From contig CAWCUH010000004.1 of assembly GCA_963798655.1 (NCBI GenBank), positions 930,001 through 994,000 on the forward strand: a stretch of 64,000 bases of DNA. The letters are read 5' to 3'. This document shows, piece after piece, positions 45,987 to 54,885 of this stretch (positions are counted from its first letter, which is position 1; every line of letters begins with the position of its first letter). This stretch comes from CAVSMC01 sp963798655 (lineage in GTDB: Bacteria > Pseudomonadota > Gammaproteobacteria > Burkholderiales > Casimicrobiaceae). The position numbers and the translations under genes are program-made. The notes below the pieces were generated by a model, which was not told where the DNA came from, searched no databases, and worked only from the letters and a program-made list of their open reading frames with translations.

Positions 45987-46575
45987 TCAGGGCGCGCCGA
46001 ACCCGTGGCGGCAGGACTCGGCCGGCGCGGCGACGTGTCGCGAGCGCGGCGTTCTCGGCGTGTGCCTGTTCGACGACGTGATCGCGTAACAGTACGTGAG
46101 GCGGCGGTCGGCGCGTTCGCGAGCAGCGTTCGAGCGCGTGGCCCCGCCGGAGCTTGGATCGGCCTTCGCGCGGCGTCGACGCGCCCAGTTTGACCGCCGG
46201 ATCGAGCATCCGGTCGAGCAGATTTTCAGGCGTGACCGACCCAAGCCGCGGCGCGACCAACGCACAGAGCCGGTTGCGCGCGAACCTTCTCGCGGGCCCC
46301 GCCTTGCCGTCGGTCGCAAGCGCTTGCGGATACTCCATGTTCGCCGATGCGAGGACGTCCGCGCGCTCGCTTTGGGCCAGACGATCCTTGAGCAGGCCCG
46401 AGGCGCCGAAGTCGCCGACGACGGGCGCCCCGCCGGCACTCGTGAATGCGGCGCCGACCTCGGTGAGCGCGGCGCGAAGGCTCCCCGCAGCGTAGAGCTT
46501 CAGCGGCCGCTGCGCGAGCGCGCCATGCGCGAGGGAAGCGAGCGATATCGCGACGACCGCCGCCCGTGCGATCAC
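45987..46575 (-). pseudogene. modA-like molybdate-binding protein, degenerate
   Basis: A GTG start at 46575 overlaps the tupA stop. The first 130 codons are good: signal peptide (VVAISLASLAHGALAQ), LKLYAAGSLRAALTEV, and GASGLLKDRLAQSERADVLASANMEYP. After DPAVKLGASTP the frame changes (KADPSSGG), about 80 residues are missing around a surviving LTYCYAI fragment, and the end (ESCRHGFGAP) matches the usual ..LRRHGFG.. C-terminus. The product would lack most of lobe two, so it is non-functional. Periplasmic oxyanion binding is presumably left to TupA. Confidence 0.8.
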
Positions 46576-47396
46576 GACTTCGCGTCCGGGAAGAACAGCT
46601 GCTCGCCGTTGATCTTGTAGGTCGCGATCGTCTGCTGGCCTTCGCGGGAAACGAGCCAGTCGATGAACGCCTTGCCCTCGGCGACCTTCACGCTCGGATG
46701 CTTCGCCGGATTGACCAGCATCACGCCGTACGGGTTGAACAGCCGCTTGTCGCCTTCGACGACGATTGCGAGCTCGCCGCGATTCTTGAAATTGAGCCAC
46801 GTGCCGCGGTCGGTGAGCGCGTACGCGTTCATCGACGACGCGGTGTTGAGCGTCGGTCCCATGCCGGAGCCGGTCGAGCGGTACCAGCTTCCCTTGCCGC
46901 TCTCGGGATCGACGCCCGCCATCTTCCAGTAGCGCAGCTCCGCCTGGTGCGTGCCGCTGCGGTCGCCGCGCGACGCGAACGGCGCCTTCGCTGCGGCGAT
47001 CTTCTTGAACGCGGCGGCGACGTCCCCGGCGCCCACGATCTTCGCGGGATCGCTCTTCGGGCCGACGATGACGAAGTCGTTGTACATGACGTCGTGGCGG
47101 TCGACGCCCGAGCCTTCGGCGACGAACTTGTCCTCGGCCGGCCGATCGTGGACGAACACGACGTCGGCGTCGCCGCGGCGGCCGACGTCGAGCGCCTGTC
47201 CGGTGCCGAGAGCGATCACATGCACGGCAATGCCGGTCTTTTTCGTGAACGCCGGCAGCAGGTGGCCGAACAGTCCCGACTGCTCGGTCGACGTCGTCGA
47301 TGCGACGGTGATGAAGCGCTGCTGCGCCTGCGTGATCGACGCGCAGCAGGCAAGCGCCGCGAGCGCGGCGGCGAACATTCGGCGGTTCAACGCCAT
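46572..47396 (-). CDS. tupA: tungstate ABC transporter substrate-binding protein
   Basis: 274 residues with a signal peptide (MFAAALAALACCASITQAQ). TupA signature: VASTTSTEQSGLFGHLLPAF, ALGTGQALDVGRRGDADVVFVHD, GVDRHDVMYNDFVIVGPKSDPA and SRGDRSGTHQAE. TupA proteins bind tungstate far more tightly than molybdate. AAGGAG precedes the ATG. It overlaps the ATPase gene by ten bases and belongs to the order permease - ATPase - binding protein - (modA remnant) - molbindin. Confidence 0.92.
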   Translation of the reverse strand: MALNRRMFAAALAALACCASITQAQQRFITVASTTSTEQSGLFGHLLPAFTKKTGIAVHVIALGTGQALDVGRRGDADVVFVHDRPAEDKFVAEGSGVDRHDVMYNDFVIVGPKSDPAKIVGAGDVAAAFKKIAAAKAPFASRGDRSGTHQAELRYWKMAGVDPESGKGSWYRSTGSGMGPTLNTASSMNAYALTDRGTWLNFKNRGELAIVVEGDKRLFNPYGVMLVNPAKHPSVKVAEGKAFIDWLVSREGQQTIATYKINGEQLFFPDAKS

Positions 47397-48118
47397 GGCG
47401 ATTCTCCTTGCAGAAATGCGGCGGCTTCGGCCGTCGCCGGGTGGTCGAAAAAGCGCTCGACGCTCGAGCGCTCGACGAGCCGCCCGCGATCGAGGAACAG
47501 CACCTCGTCGCCGAGGCGCCTCGCCTGGCCGAGGTTGTGGGTCACGAACACGACCTTGGTGCCCGACTCGTGGATCGACTGCACCACGGCCTCGATCTCG
47601 CGCGTCGCGCCGGGGTCGAGGTTCGCCGTAGGCTCGTCGAGGAACAGCACCTCGGGCTCGAGCATCCACGCGCGTGCGAGCGCGAGCCGCTGCTGCTCGC
47701 CCCCCGAGAGCACGCGCGCCGGTCGGTGCGCGAACGCGCTCAATCCGACACGCGCGAGGGCCGCCCACGTGCGAAGCTCGCGCCGGTCGGCGTCGACGCC
47801 GGCGATCTTCAGCGCGAAGGTCAGATTGGCGAATACGCTGCGGCGAAGCAGCACCGGCCGCTGGAACACCATCGCCTGCCTGCGCGGCGCGCGTGCACGG
47901 TCCGGCGACGACCAGCGCACTTCGCCGGCCGACGGCGCGAGCAGTCCGTGGCAGAGCCGCAGCAGCACGCTCTTGCCGGCGCCGTTCGGGCCGAGCACGA
48001 CGGTGCGCGGGCCGCGCTCGAGCGTCGCGTCGATGCGATCGAGGATCCGGCGGCCGCCGGCGTCGAACGACACGCCGTCGAGCGTGAGCGGCAGCAGCGA
48101 TGCGATCGGGCTAGCCAT
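47387..48118 (-). CDS. tupC: tungstate ABC transporter ATP-binding protein
   Basis: 243 residues with all ABC ATPase motifs: Walker A GPNGAGKS, Q-loop MVFQRP, signature LSGGEQQRLALARAW, Walker B VLFLDEPTANLDP and switch histidine VTHNLGQA. It energises the TupB permease at the cytoplasmic face. It overlaps tupB by eight bases and tupA by ten. Confidence 0.92.
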   Translation of the reverse strand: MASPIASLLPLTLDGVSFDAGGRRILDRIDATLERGPRTVVLGPNGAGKSVLLRLCHGLLAPSAGEVRWSSPDRARAPRRQAMVFQRPVLLRRSVFANLTFALKIAGVDADRRELRTWAALARVGLSAFAHRPARVLSGGEQQRLALARAWMLEPEVLFLDEPTANLDPGATREIEAVVQSIHESGTKVVFVTHNLGQARRLGDEVLFLDRGRLVERSSVERFFDHPATAEAAAFLQGESPWR

Positions 48119-48827
48119 GACGTCGCTGCGCGACTTCCTTCACGACGTGCGCGGCGATATTGAGCACGAACACGATCGCCATCAGCACGATGCCCAGACC
48201 GAGCGCGAGCGGAAGATCGCCCTTCGAGGTCTCGAGCGCGATCGCCGTCGTCATCACGCGCGTCACGCCGTCGATGTTGCCGCCGACGATCATCACGGCG
48301 CCGACCTCGGCGATGGCGCGCCCGAACGCGGCGAGCACGATCGTCGTGAGCGAGAAGCGCACGTCGTGCAGCAGCGCGAGCGTCGCGGCGAGCGTGCCGG
48401 CGCCGAGCGAGGTCAGCTGCTCGCGATACTCGCGCCAGGCGTCGGACACCGCCTGGCGCGCGAGCGCGGCGATCAGCGGCGCGACGAGCACCGCCTGCGC
48501 GATCACCATCGCCGGCGGCGTGAACAGCAGCCCGAGTGCGCCGAGCGGTCCGGCGCGCGACAGCAGCAGGTAGATCGCGAGGCCGACGACCACGGCCGGC
48601 AGCCCGAGCAGCGCGTTCAGCGTGACGATCATCGCCTGGCGACCGCGGAAATCGGTGACGGCGATCGCGGCGCCGAGCGGCAGCGCGACGATCGCCGCGA
48701 TCGCGACGGCGCAAAGGCTCACGGCGAGCGACAGCGCGACGATCGCGACGAGATCGGCGTTTGCGTGCGCGATCATTCGCGCCGCCTGGGCGAATGCGAG
48801 CGCGACCGTGCCGTTCACCGCGGCCAC
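48111..48827 (-). CDS. tupB: tungstate ABC transporter permease
   Basis: 238 residues, five to six transmembrane helices with the binding-protein-dependent transport motif AFGRAIAEVGAVMIVGGNIDG near the C-terminus (EAA loop). GNI.G.TRVMTTAI is typical of TupB/WtpB-like permeases. The GTG start at 48827 is the longest consistent choice; an ATG 17 codons in is an alternative. It is the first gene of the minus-strand operon, divergent from the ModE-like regulator. Confidence 0.9.
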   Translation of the reverse strand: MAAVNGTVALAFAQAARMIAHANADLVAIVALSLAVSLCAVAIAAIVALPLGAAIAVTDFRGRQAMIVTLNALLGLPAVVVGLAIYLLLSRAGPLGALGLLFTPPAMVIAQAVLVAPLIAALARQAVSDAWREYREQLTSLGAGTLAATLALLHDVRFSLTTIVLAAFGRAIAEVGAVMIVGGNIDGVTRVMTTAIALETSKGDLPLALGLGIVLMAIVFVLNIAAHVVKEVAQRRHG

Positions 48828-48931
48828 CGCAGCGTGCGACTATAGGCAATTGTTTGCATATTGAGTTACGATCAGAAGTCGAATGGTAGCCGCGAGCGCC
48901 GCGGCGGCCGAATATGAAGAAGATTGCATAA
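48828..48931. promoter_or_regulatory. divergent control region of tup operon and ModE-like regulator
   Basis: 104 bases, noticeably AT-richer than the surroundings. Reading toward tupB, TATAGT (48838-48843) is a good -10. An imperfect inverted repeat, ACTATA then about 14 bases then TATTGAGT (48839-48866), overlaps it and could be an oxyanion-responsive operator, though it is not a clear ModE consensus. A five-codon frame (MKKIA) ends directly before the regulator ATG. Confidence 0.4.
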
Positions 48932-49948
48932 ATGCGACGGCTGAAACCGTCGATCGTCTGGCGGATTGCCGGCCGCGGCGGCGATGTCGACGTCGATGCG
49001 CGCCTGCCGGCGCTCGTCGCCGCCGCGGCGAGGCATGGAACGCTCGGCGCGGCGGCGCGCGAGGTCGGGCTCTCGTATCGAGCGGCATGGGGCGTGGTCG
49101 AAGAGGCGGACACGCTGCTCGGCGAGCCGCTGCTCGTTCTCGCTCGCGGCAAGGGTGCAACGCTCGCGCCGCTCGGCGAGCGGCTCGTCGCCGCGCATCG
49201 GGAGGCGAGCGCCGCTGTCGCGGATCCGCGCTGGTCGGTGGCGATCCGCGCTGCGCCGGCGTCGCGGCGTTTGCGCGCCGTCGAGCTCAAGGTCGCTGCG
49301 AGCCACGACATCGCGCTTGCACAACTGCGCGATCGCTGGCGACTGGCGCACGGCGTCGCGCTCGAGTTCATGGGCAGCTCCGCGAGCCTGGCGGCGTATG
49401 CGAGCGGCGCCGTCGACGTCGCCGGATTCCACGTCGCGAAGCTTCGCCGCGCGCGCCGCGATGCGCTCCTCGCGCAACTCGATGCGGCGCGCGACTCGCT
49501 GATCCCCTTCCTTCGCCGCGAGCAGGGGTTGATCGTCGCCCGCGGCAATCCGAGGCGCGTGAAGAGCGTCGCCGATATCGCGGCGAAGCGGCTCGTGTTC
49601 GTCAATCGCCAGGCCGGCTCGGGAACGAGGATGCTGTTCGACCGGCTGCTCGAGCAAAACCGGATCGACGCTGCGCAAATCGCCGGCTACGGCAGCGAGG
49701 AGTTCACGCACGCCGCCGTCGCGGCGACGGTGGCCGCGGGCCGCGCCGACGTCGCGTTCGGCATCGCAGCCGCCGCGGCGCAATTCGGATTGTCGTTCGT
49801 CCCCGTCGCGCGCGAGCGCTATTTGTTCGTCTGCCGGCGCAAGCAGGTCGAGAGCGCGCGGATCGCGGCGTTTCGCGCGCTGCTCGCAAGCGATGCGACG
49901 CGCGCCGTGGTCTCGCCGCTGCCCGGTTATGCCCTCGAAATCGGATGA
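48932..49948 (+). CDS. ModE-like transcriptional regulator fused to a periplasmic-binding-protein-like domain
   Basis: 338 residues. Residues 20-110 are a ModE/LysR-type winged helix (LVAAAARHGTLGAAAREVGLSYRAAWG, then GKGATLAPLGERLV). Residues 125-330 resemble a type 2 binding protein (VAASHDIALAQLRDRW, GSSASLAAYASGAVDVAGFH, NRQAGSGTRMLFDRLL), the domain seen in molybdate/tungstate sensing regulators that lack TOBE domains. It is divergent from tupBCA, so it most likely represses or activates that operon in response to oxyanion or cofactor. Its stop codon lies in a palindromic repeat. Confidence 0.88.
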   Translation: MRRLKPSIVWRIAGRGGDVDVDARLPALVAAAARHGTLGAAAREVGLSYRAAWGVVEEADTLLGEPLLVLARGKGATLAPLGERLVAAHREASAAVADPRWSVAIRAAPASRRLRAVELKVAASHDIALAQLRDRWRLAHGVALEFMGSSASLAAYASGAVDVAGFHVAKLRRARRDALLAQLDAARDSLIPFLRREQGLIVARGNPRRVKSVADIAAKRLVFVNRQAGSGTRMLFDRLLEQNRIDAAQIAGYGSEEFTHAAVAATVAAGRADVAFGIAAAAAQFGLSFVPVARERYLFVCRRKQVESARIAAFRALLASDATRAVVSPLPGYALEIG

Positions 49949-50073
49949 GGGTCAGAGTGCGTCCAGTGAGGGTCAGAGTGCAATTGGTGCAGGAGATGGG
50001 GGTCAGAGTGCAATCGCGCGAGCCGCCGCATGAATTGCACTCTGACCCTCACTGGACGCACTCTGACCCTCAT
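49945..50073. repeat. nested palindromic REP-like element, family A, locus 3
   Basis: Perfect 41-base inverted arms at 49945-49985 and 50033-50073, each containing two copies of GAGGGTCAGAGTGC. A fifth, partial copy lies in the spacer (49998-50014). The outermost bases include the stop codons of both convergent genes (TGA 49946-49948 and the aldo/keto reductase stop at 50070-50072). It could form a very stable cruciform or RNA hairpin. Confidence 0.9.
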
Positions 50074-51086
50074 TGGATTCGGCCGAAGAACGGATACTGC
50101 GGATCGCTGTAGCCGGGCGTGGACGGGTGCCCGGGCGGCACCAGCGAGTCGACGAGGCGATCGTCGTCGCCGCCCCACGCGGTGCCGATCGCCTCGACGT
50201 AGCGTTGCCATTGCTCGAGCGTTCGCGGACCGGCGACGACGGTGGTGACGATCCTGTTCGACCAGAGCCACGCAAGCGCAAACTGCATCACCGTGCGGCC
50301 GCTCGCCTCGGCGTGCTGCGCAAGCTTGTGTGCGATCGCGAGCGACTCCGCGCGAAACTCCGTCTCCATGAACCGCTTGTCGCTGCGCGCGCCGCGCGAG
50401 TCTTCGGGCGCGCCGACGCCCGGCGCGTACTTGCCGGTCAGCACGCCGCGCGCGATCGGCGAATACGGTGCGACGCCGAGCCCGTAGTGACTGCACGCGG
50501 GCAGAATCTCCACCTCGGGCACCCGGTTCAGCAGGTTGTAGTACGGCTGGCAGATCACCGGCTGCGGCACGCCGAGTCGCTCGCACCAGCGCACGACTTC
50601 GGCGATCCGCCATCCGCGGTAGTTGGAGACGCCGAAATAGCGGATCTTGCCGGCGCGGATCAGGTCCCCGATCGCACCGACCGTTTCGGCGATCGGCGTC
50701 TTCACATCGTCCTTGTGCAGATAGAAGATGTCGACCCAGTCGAGGCCGAGCCTAGCGAGGCTCGCGTCGCACGCGCGCATCAGCCAGCGCCGCGACAAGC
50801 CGCCGGTGTGCGGAGCGCCGCCGAGCCAGGGCAGCGGGTTGCCGGCCTTCGTCGCCACGATCCAGCGGTCGCGATTCGGCCGCACGGCGTTGCCGACGAT
50901 GCGCTCCGATGCGCCGTCGGCATACGCGTCGGCCGTATCGATGAAGTTGACGCCGGCGTCGTAAGCGTGCGCGATGATCTCGGCCGACGTCTGCTCACCG
51001 GTGCGATCGCCGAACATCATCGTGCCGAGGCAGACGACCGACACGTCGAGGCCGCTCGCGCCGAGGCGTCGGTATTGCATCGTCAT
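50070..51086 (-). CDS. aldo/keto reductase
   Basis: 338 residues, TIM barrel. Family motifs: YRRLGASGLDVSVVCLGTMMFG, NFIDTADAYADGASE with the catalytic Asp and Tyr, VATKAGNP with the Lys, YLHKDD in place of the usual LHRxD with His, and RYFGVSNYRGW. It reduces carbonyl compounds with NADPH; the substrate is unknown. The ATG at 51086 overlaps the preceding isomerase-like gene's stop by four bases, placing it in an operon with the split QuiC-like pair. Confidence 0.9.
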   Translation of the reverse strand: MTMQYRRLGASGLDVSVVCLGTMMFGDRTGEQTSAEIIAHAYDAGVNFIDTADAYADGASERIVGNAVRPNRDRWIVATKAGNPLPWLGGAPHTGGLSRRWLMRACDASLARLGLDWVDIFYLHKDDVKTPIAETVGAIGDLIRAGKIRYFGVSNYRGWRIAEVVRWCERLGVPQPVICQPYYNLLNRVPEVEILPACSHYGLGVAPYSPIARGVLTGKYAPGVGAPEDSRGARSDKRFMETEFRAESLAIAHKLAQHAEASGRTVMQFALAWLWSNRIVTTVVAGPRTLEQWQRYVEAIGTAWGGDDDRLVDSLVPPGHPSTPGYSDPQYPFFGRIQ

Positions 51087-51970
51087 CGCGGCACTTCGCG
51101 CAGTCGCTGCAGATTCGGCACCGGCAGCGCGCGGCGCAACACCGTCTCGCCGAGCCATTCGGCCGCGCGCCGTGCGCGCTCGGCGACGGTGCCTGCCGGC
51201 ATCTGCAGGTAATCGTCGTTGTAGACGTCGAAGCTGTAGTCGCCGCCGTAGCCGATGCGGTCGAGCTGGCGCACGAACCCCGCGAGCGCGTCGCTGTGCG
51301 CGCCTTCGCCGGGGAACACGCGGAAGTGAGTCGACGTCGCGTCCTGCTCGGCCGCGGTGCGGATCTCCTTCCACATGAAGTCCGACAGCTGCACGACGAA
51401 GATCTGCTGCGGGTCGAGCAGGTCGATATCCTCGGCCGGCGTGCGCGAGGCGAGCGTGTCGAACGAGTCGAGCGCGAGGCCCAGGTTCGGCGACGCCGAG
51501 CGAAACACGACGTCGGACGCCGCGGCGAGATTGGACGCTGTGCGGCTGCCGGGTCGCGGCTTGAAGGCGATCCGGATGCCGAGCGGAATCGCGAGCATCG
51601 CGAGCTTGCGCAGGTCGCGCACCGTGCGCTCGACGTCGGCGCGCGCGTGCGTGGACGTCGTCGCCTCGACGATCAGCAGATCGGCGCCGACGTCGCGCGC
51701 GAGCCCGAGCATCGATTTGGCGACGTCGACCTTGTACGCGTGCAGCTGGCCGTCGAGCCCTTCGAAGTCGCGCAGTGCCTCGAAGCCCGTGATGCGCAGC
51801 CCGCTCGCGCGCACCGCGCGCACGCCGGCGTCGGCGCCTGCGGCGTGACCGGCGACGTCGGTGGCGGAGAGCATCGCCTGACGGAACCCGGCGCGCGCGA
51901 TGTCGTCGAGCTTTTGCTCGAGCGTTCCGGCGAGCGACGCCGTATCCATCCCGAAGTCGGCGAAGTTCAT
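51083..51970 (-). CDS. sugar phosphate isomerase/epimerase-type TIM barrel (QuiC N-terminal-domain-like)
   Basis: 295 residues of the xylose-isomerase-like barrel. The order of motifs (SLAGTLEQKLDDIARAGF, LRDFEGL, GADLLIVEATT, LGLALDSFDTLASRTP, IFVVQLSD, FRVFPGEGAHSDALAGFV, GYGGDYSFDVYNDDY) parallels the dehydratase domain of QuiC-type 3-dehydroshikimate dehydratases. Those enzymes convert dehydroshikimate to protocatechuate using a metal ion. It overlaps the upstream HPPD-like gene by four bases, and QuiC is a fusion of the same two domains. Confidence 0.75.
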   Translation of the reverse strand: MNFADFGMDTASLAGTLEQKLDDIARAGFRQAMLSATDVAGHAAGADAGVRAVRASGLRITGFEALRDFEGLDGQLHAYKVDVAKSMLGLARDVGADLLIVEATTSTHARADVERTVRDLRKLAMLAIPLGIRIAFKPRPGSRTASNLAAASDVVFRSASPNLGLALDSFDTLASRTPAEDIDLLDPQQIFVVQLSDFMWKEIRTAAEQDATSTHFRVFPGEGAHSDALAGFVRQLDRIGYGGDYSFDVYNDDYLQMPAGTVAERARRAAEWLGETVLRRALPVPNLQRLREVPR

Positions 51971-52866
51971 TTGCGCACGGACGCCGGCTGCATGTCGCTG
52001 TGCACGAGCTCGAACATCACGCTGCCGTGATACGCCTTGGTGAGCGCGCCGCGCTCGTTGGCATGCACGGTTTCCGACGACACGAACTCGATGCCGCGCT
52101 TCTCGAGCTGAGCGACGGCGGCGCCCACGTCCGGCGTGCCGAGCCCGATCCGCTGCAGGTGCTCGTCCCACGGCACATCCGCCGCTTCGGACTCCGGCTC
52201 GATCAGCTGCAAATAGAAGTTGCGGCACGGGCTTTCGAGCACGAGCCCTTTGGGCATGATCCCGAAGCGCACGCGGTTCGGCAGCGGCGTGAAGCCGAAC
52301 AGGCGCGAGTAGAACTCGACCCAGTCGGGCGTGCGCCCGGCGGCGATGTACTGGACGATGCCGAAGAAATGCAGGCCGGCGATCGCGGGCGGGCGCGGAT
52401 CGACGGTCGGAATCGGCCGGAAGTCCACGTCGTAGATCGAGAACTCGTCGTAGCGGTCGACGAAGTAGACGAGGCTCTCGCCGACGCCGTGGATCGCCGG
52501 GATGTTCAACTCCATCGCTCGCGCGCGCACCGGAATTTCCCATGCGCCGAGGTCGAGCGCGCGGCGGAACGCGTAGTCGGCGTCGCGAACGCGCACGGCG
52601 AACGCGCTCAGCACCGGCTTCTCGACGGGTTGCGCGATCCGCGGCACGTCGGCCGGCTGCGCGTTGACGATGACGTTCATCGCGCCCTGCCGGTACAGCT
52701 CGACTTCGCGCGAGCGGTGCCGCGCCACCGGGCGAAAGCCCATCATCTCGAGCAGGCCGCCGAGCGCCTGCGGCTTCGACGTCGCGAATTCGATGAACTC
52801 GATGCCGTCGAAGCCGATGGGGTTCGCCGGCTCGGGAACCGATTCGCGGGGCAATGCGCTCGTCAT
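51967..52866 (-). CDS. 4-hydroxyphenylpyruvate-dioxygenase-like VOC protein (QuiC C-terminal-domain-like)
   Basis: 299 residues with two vicinal-oxygen-chelate modules: FDGIEFIEFATSKPQALGGLLEMMGF at the start, and LHFFGIVQYIAAGRTPDWVEFYSRLFGF in the middle, then MFELVHSD. Spacing follows HPPD, but the strict HPPD iron-site pattern is only partial (histidine in LHFFGIV shifted, glutamate in MFELV present). It corresponds best to the HPPD-like half of QuiC. It starts a three-gene operon with the isomerase-like and aldo/keto reductase genes. Confidence 0.75.
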   Translation of the reverse strand: MTSALPRESVPEPANPIGFDGIEFIEFATSKPQALGGLLEMMGFRPVARHRSREVELYRQGAMNVIVNAQPADVPRIAQPVEKPVLSAFAVRVRDADYAFRRALDLGAWEIPVRARAMELNIPAIHGVGESLVYFVDRYDEFSIYDVDFRPIPTVDPRPPAIAGLHFFGIVQYIAAGRTPDWVEFYSRLFGFTPLPNRVRFGIMPKGLVLESPCRNFYLQLIEPESEAADVPWDEHLQRIGLGTPDVGAAVAQLEKRGIEFVSSETVHANERGALTKAYHGSVMFELVHSDMQPASVRK

Positions 52867-53000
52867 TTCGTCGGTCCTGTTCGTCGATGCGATGGACAGC
52901 CGGAATGATAATCCGCGCCGCCGTCCGGCCACGACGCGCGCGCCCGATATAATTGCGCCCCCCGCCGCGCGTCGCGCGGTTCTCCTTCGCGTCGGTTTCC

Positions 53001-54851
53001 ATGAACGTCCTGTTCGAGGACGACGGCCAGCTCAAGGCGGGCTCGGTCCTCGCCGACAACGACACGTCGCTGCAGGTCGAGGCCGCATCCGGCAAGCGCC
53101 TGAAGATCAAGGCGGCCGCCGTGCTGCTGCGCTTCGCGTCGCCTTCGCCGATCGCCGTTCTCGCCGATGCGCAGCGGCAGGCGCAGGAGCTCGATCCCGA
53201 TTTCCTCTGGCAGGTCTGCGCCGACGACGAGTTCGGCTTCGACGAGCTCGCAAGCGAATATCACGGCCGCGCGCCGCAGCCGGCCGAAGCGGCGGCCGTC
53301 GCGCTCGCGCTCGCGTCGGCGCCGATGTATTTCTACAAGCGCGGCAAGGGCCGTTACCGCAAGGCGCCGCCCGATGCGCTGAAGGCGGCGCTCGCATCGG
53401 TCGAGCGCAGGAAGCACGAAGCGGCGCAGATCGACGCCTGGGTCGGCGAGCTCGCCGGCGGACGCCTGCCCGACGCGATGCGTCCGGCGCTCGCGATGCT
53501 GCTGCACAAGCCCGACAAGCAGTCGCTCGAATGGAAGGCGCTCGCCGCTGCCTGCGAGCGCAGGCGTACGAGCCCGCTCGCGCTGCTCGCAGCCTGCGGC
53601 GCCATTCCGTCGACGCACGCGTATCACTACGACGCGTTCGTCGCGCAGGCGTTTCCGGCGGGCACGTCGTTTCCGCCGTCGGGCGCTCTGCCGCCGTTGC
53701 CGCGATTGCCGCTCGCCGAGGTCGCGGCGTTCTCGATCGACGACGCGACGACGACCGAGATCGACGACGCGTTCTCGGTGCGACCGCTCGCGGGCGGCGG
53801 CCATGTGGTCGGGATCCACATCGCGGCGCCGGCACTCGCGATCGCACGCGGCAGCCCGCTCGACGCGATCGCCCGCGCAAGGCTTTCGACCGTTTACATG
53901 CCGGGCCGCAAGGTCACGATGCTGCCCGACGACGTCGTCGACGCGTTCACGCTGGCCGAAAGCCGCACGCCGCCGGCGCTGTCGCTGTACGCCGAGATCG
54001 ACGCCGACGGTGCGCCGCGTCGCCACGAGATGCGGCTCGAGCGCGTTCGCGTCGCCGCGAACCTGCGCCTCGACGCGATCGGCGACGCGTTTGCGCAGGA
54101 TCCGTCGGCGGACGAGCCGGCATGGACCCGCGAGCTGCGCGCGCTGTGGCGCCTTGCCCAGCGTCTCGCCGATGCACGCGGCAAGCCGGACGTCGCTCGC
54201 ATCGACTACAGCTTCTACGTCGACTGGGACGCCGACGGCGCGAACGGCGAGAAGGGCCGCGTCGACATCGTGCCGCGGCCGCGCGGCTCGCCGCTCGACA
54301 AGCTCGTCTCGGAGCTGATGATCTTCGTCAACGGAACATGGGGCAAGACGCTCGCCGACGCGAATGCGCCCGGCCTGTATCGCACGCAGTCCGGCGGCAA
54401 GGTGAAGATGAGCACGCGCGCGGCCGAGCATCAGGGGCTCGGCCTGTCGCATTACCTGTGGGCGAGCTCGCCGCTGCGCCGCTACAGCGATCTCGTGAAC
54501 CAGCGGCAGCTGATCGCGCTCGCGACCGGCGAGCGGCCGCCGTACGCCGACAATGACGCCGAGCTCTTCGCCGCGCTCGCCGACTTCGAGGCGACGTACT
54601 CGCAGTACGCCGAGTTCCAAGACCGCATGGAGCACTACTGGTGCCTGCGGTGGCTGTTGCAGGAGCGCGTCGAGGAAACCACGGCGACCGTCGTCCGCGA
54701 GGCGCTGGTGCGCTTCGACCGGCTGCCGCTCGTCGTGCGCCTCGCCGACCTGCCCTCGCTGCCCGCCGAGACGCGCGTTCGCGTCGCGATCGGACGCGTC
54801 GACCTCTTGGCGGCGACGCTCGAATGCCGGTACGCCGGCCCGGGGGCTTGA
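53001..54851 (+). CDS. RNase II/RNB-family exoribonuclease
   Basis: 616 residues. The RNB catalytic centre is SIDDATTTEIDDAFSV (aspartates 247, 248 and downstream), followed by VVGIHIAAPALAI, STVYMPGRKVTMLP and the LSHYLWASSPLRRYSDLVNQRQL motif that ends the RNB domain. N-terminal cold-shock-like domains are reduced. It degrades RNA 3' to 5' with magnesium. The start at 53001 (MNVLFEDDGQLKAGSVL) fits betaproteobacterial homologues, which also lie upstream of tonB and aroE. Confidence 0.9.
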   Translation: MNVLFEDDGQLKAGSVLADNDTSLQVEAASGKRLKIKAAAVLLRFASPSPIAVLADAQRQAQELDPDFLWQVCADDEFGFDELASEYHGRAPQPAEAAAVALALASAPMYFYKRGKGRYRKAPPDALKAALASVERRKHEAAQIDAWVGELAGGRLPDAMRPALAMLLHKPDKQSLEWKALAAACERRRTSPLALLAACGAIPSTHAYHYDAFVAQAFPAGTSFPPSGALPPLPRLPLAEVAAFSIDDATTTEIDDAFSVRPLAGGGHVVGIHIAAPALAIARGSPLDAIARARLSTVYMPGRKVTMLPDDVVDAFTLAESRTPPALSLYAEIDADGAPRRHEMRLERVRVAANLRLDAIGDAFAQDPSADEPAWTRELRALWRLAQRLADARGKPDVARIDYSFYVDWDADGANGEKGRVDIVPRPRGSPLDKLVSELMIFVNGTWGKTLADANAPGLYRTQSGGKVKMSTRAAEHQGLGLSHYLWASSPLRRYSDLVNQRQLIALATGERPPYADNDAELFAALADFEATYSQYAEFQDRMEHYWCLRWLLQERVEETTATVVREALVRFDRLPLVVRLADLPSLPAETRVRVAIGRVDLLAATLECRYAGPGA

Positions 54852-54885
54852 TCGCGGTCATGGCGCGGACGGGCGGCGCCACAGC

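Noticed and set aside
49945..50073. CRISPR-like array
   Set aside because: Copies are in inverted as well as direct orientation with irregular short spacers, and no cas genes are present; the palindromic element explanation fits better.
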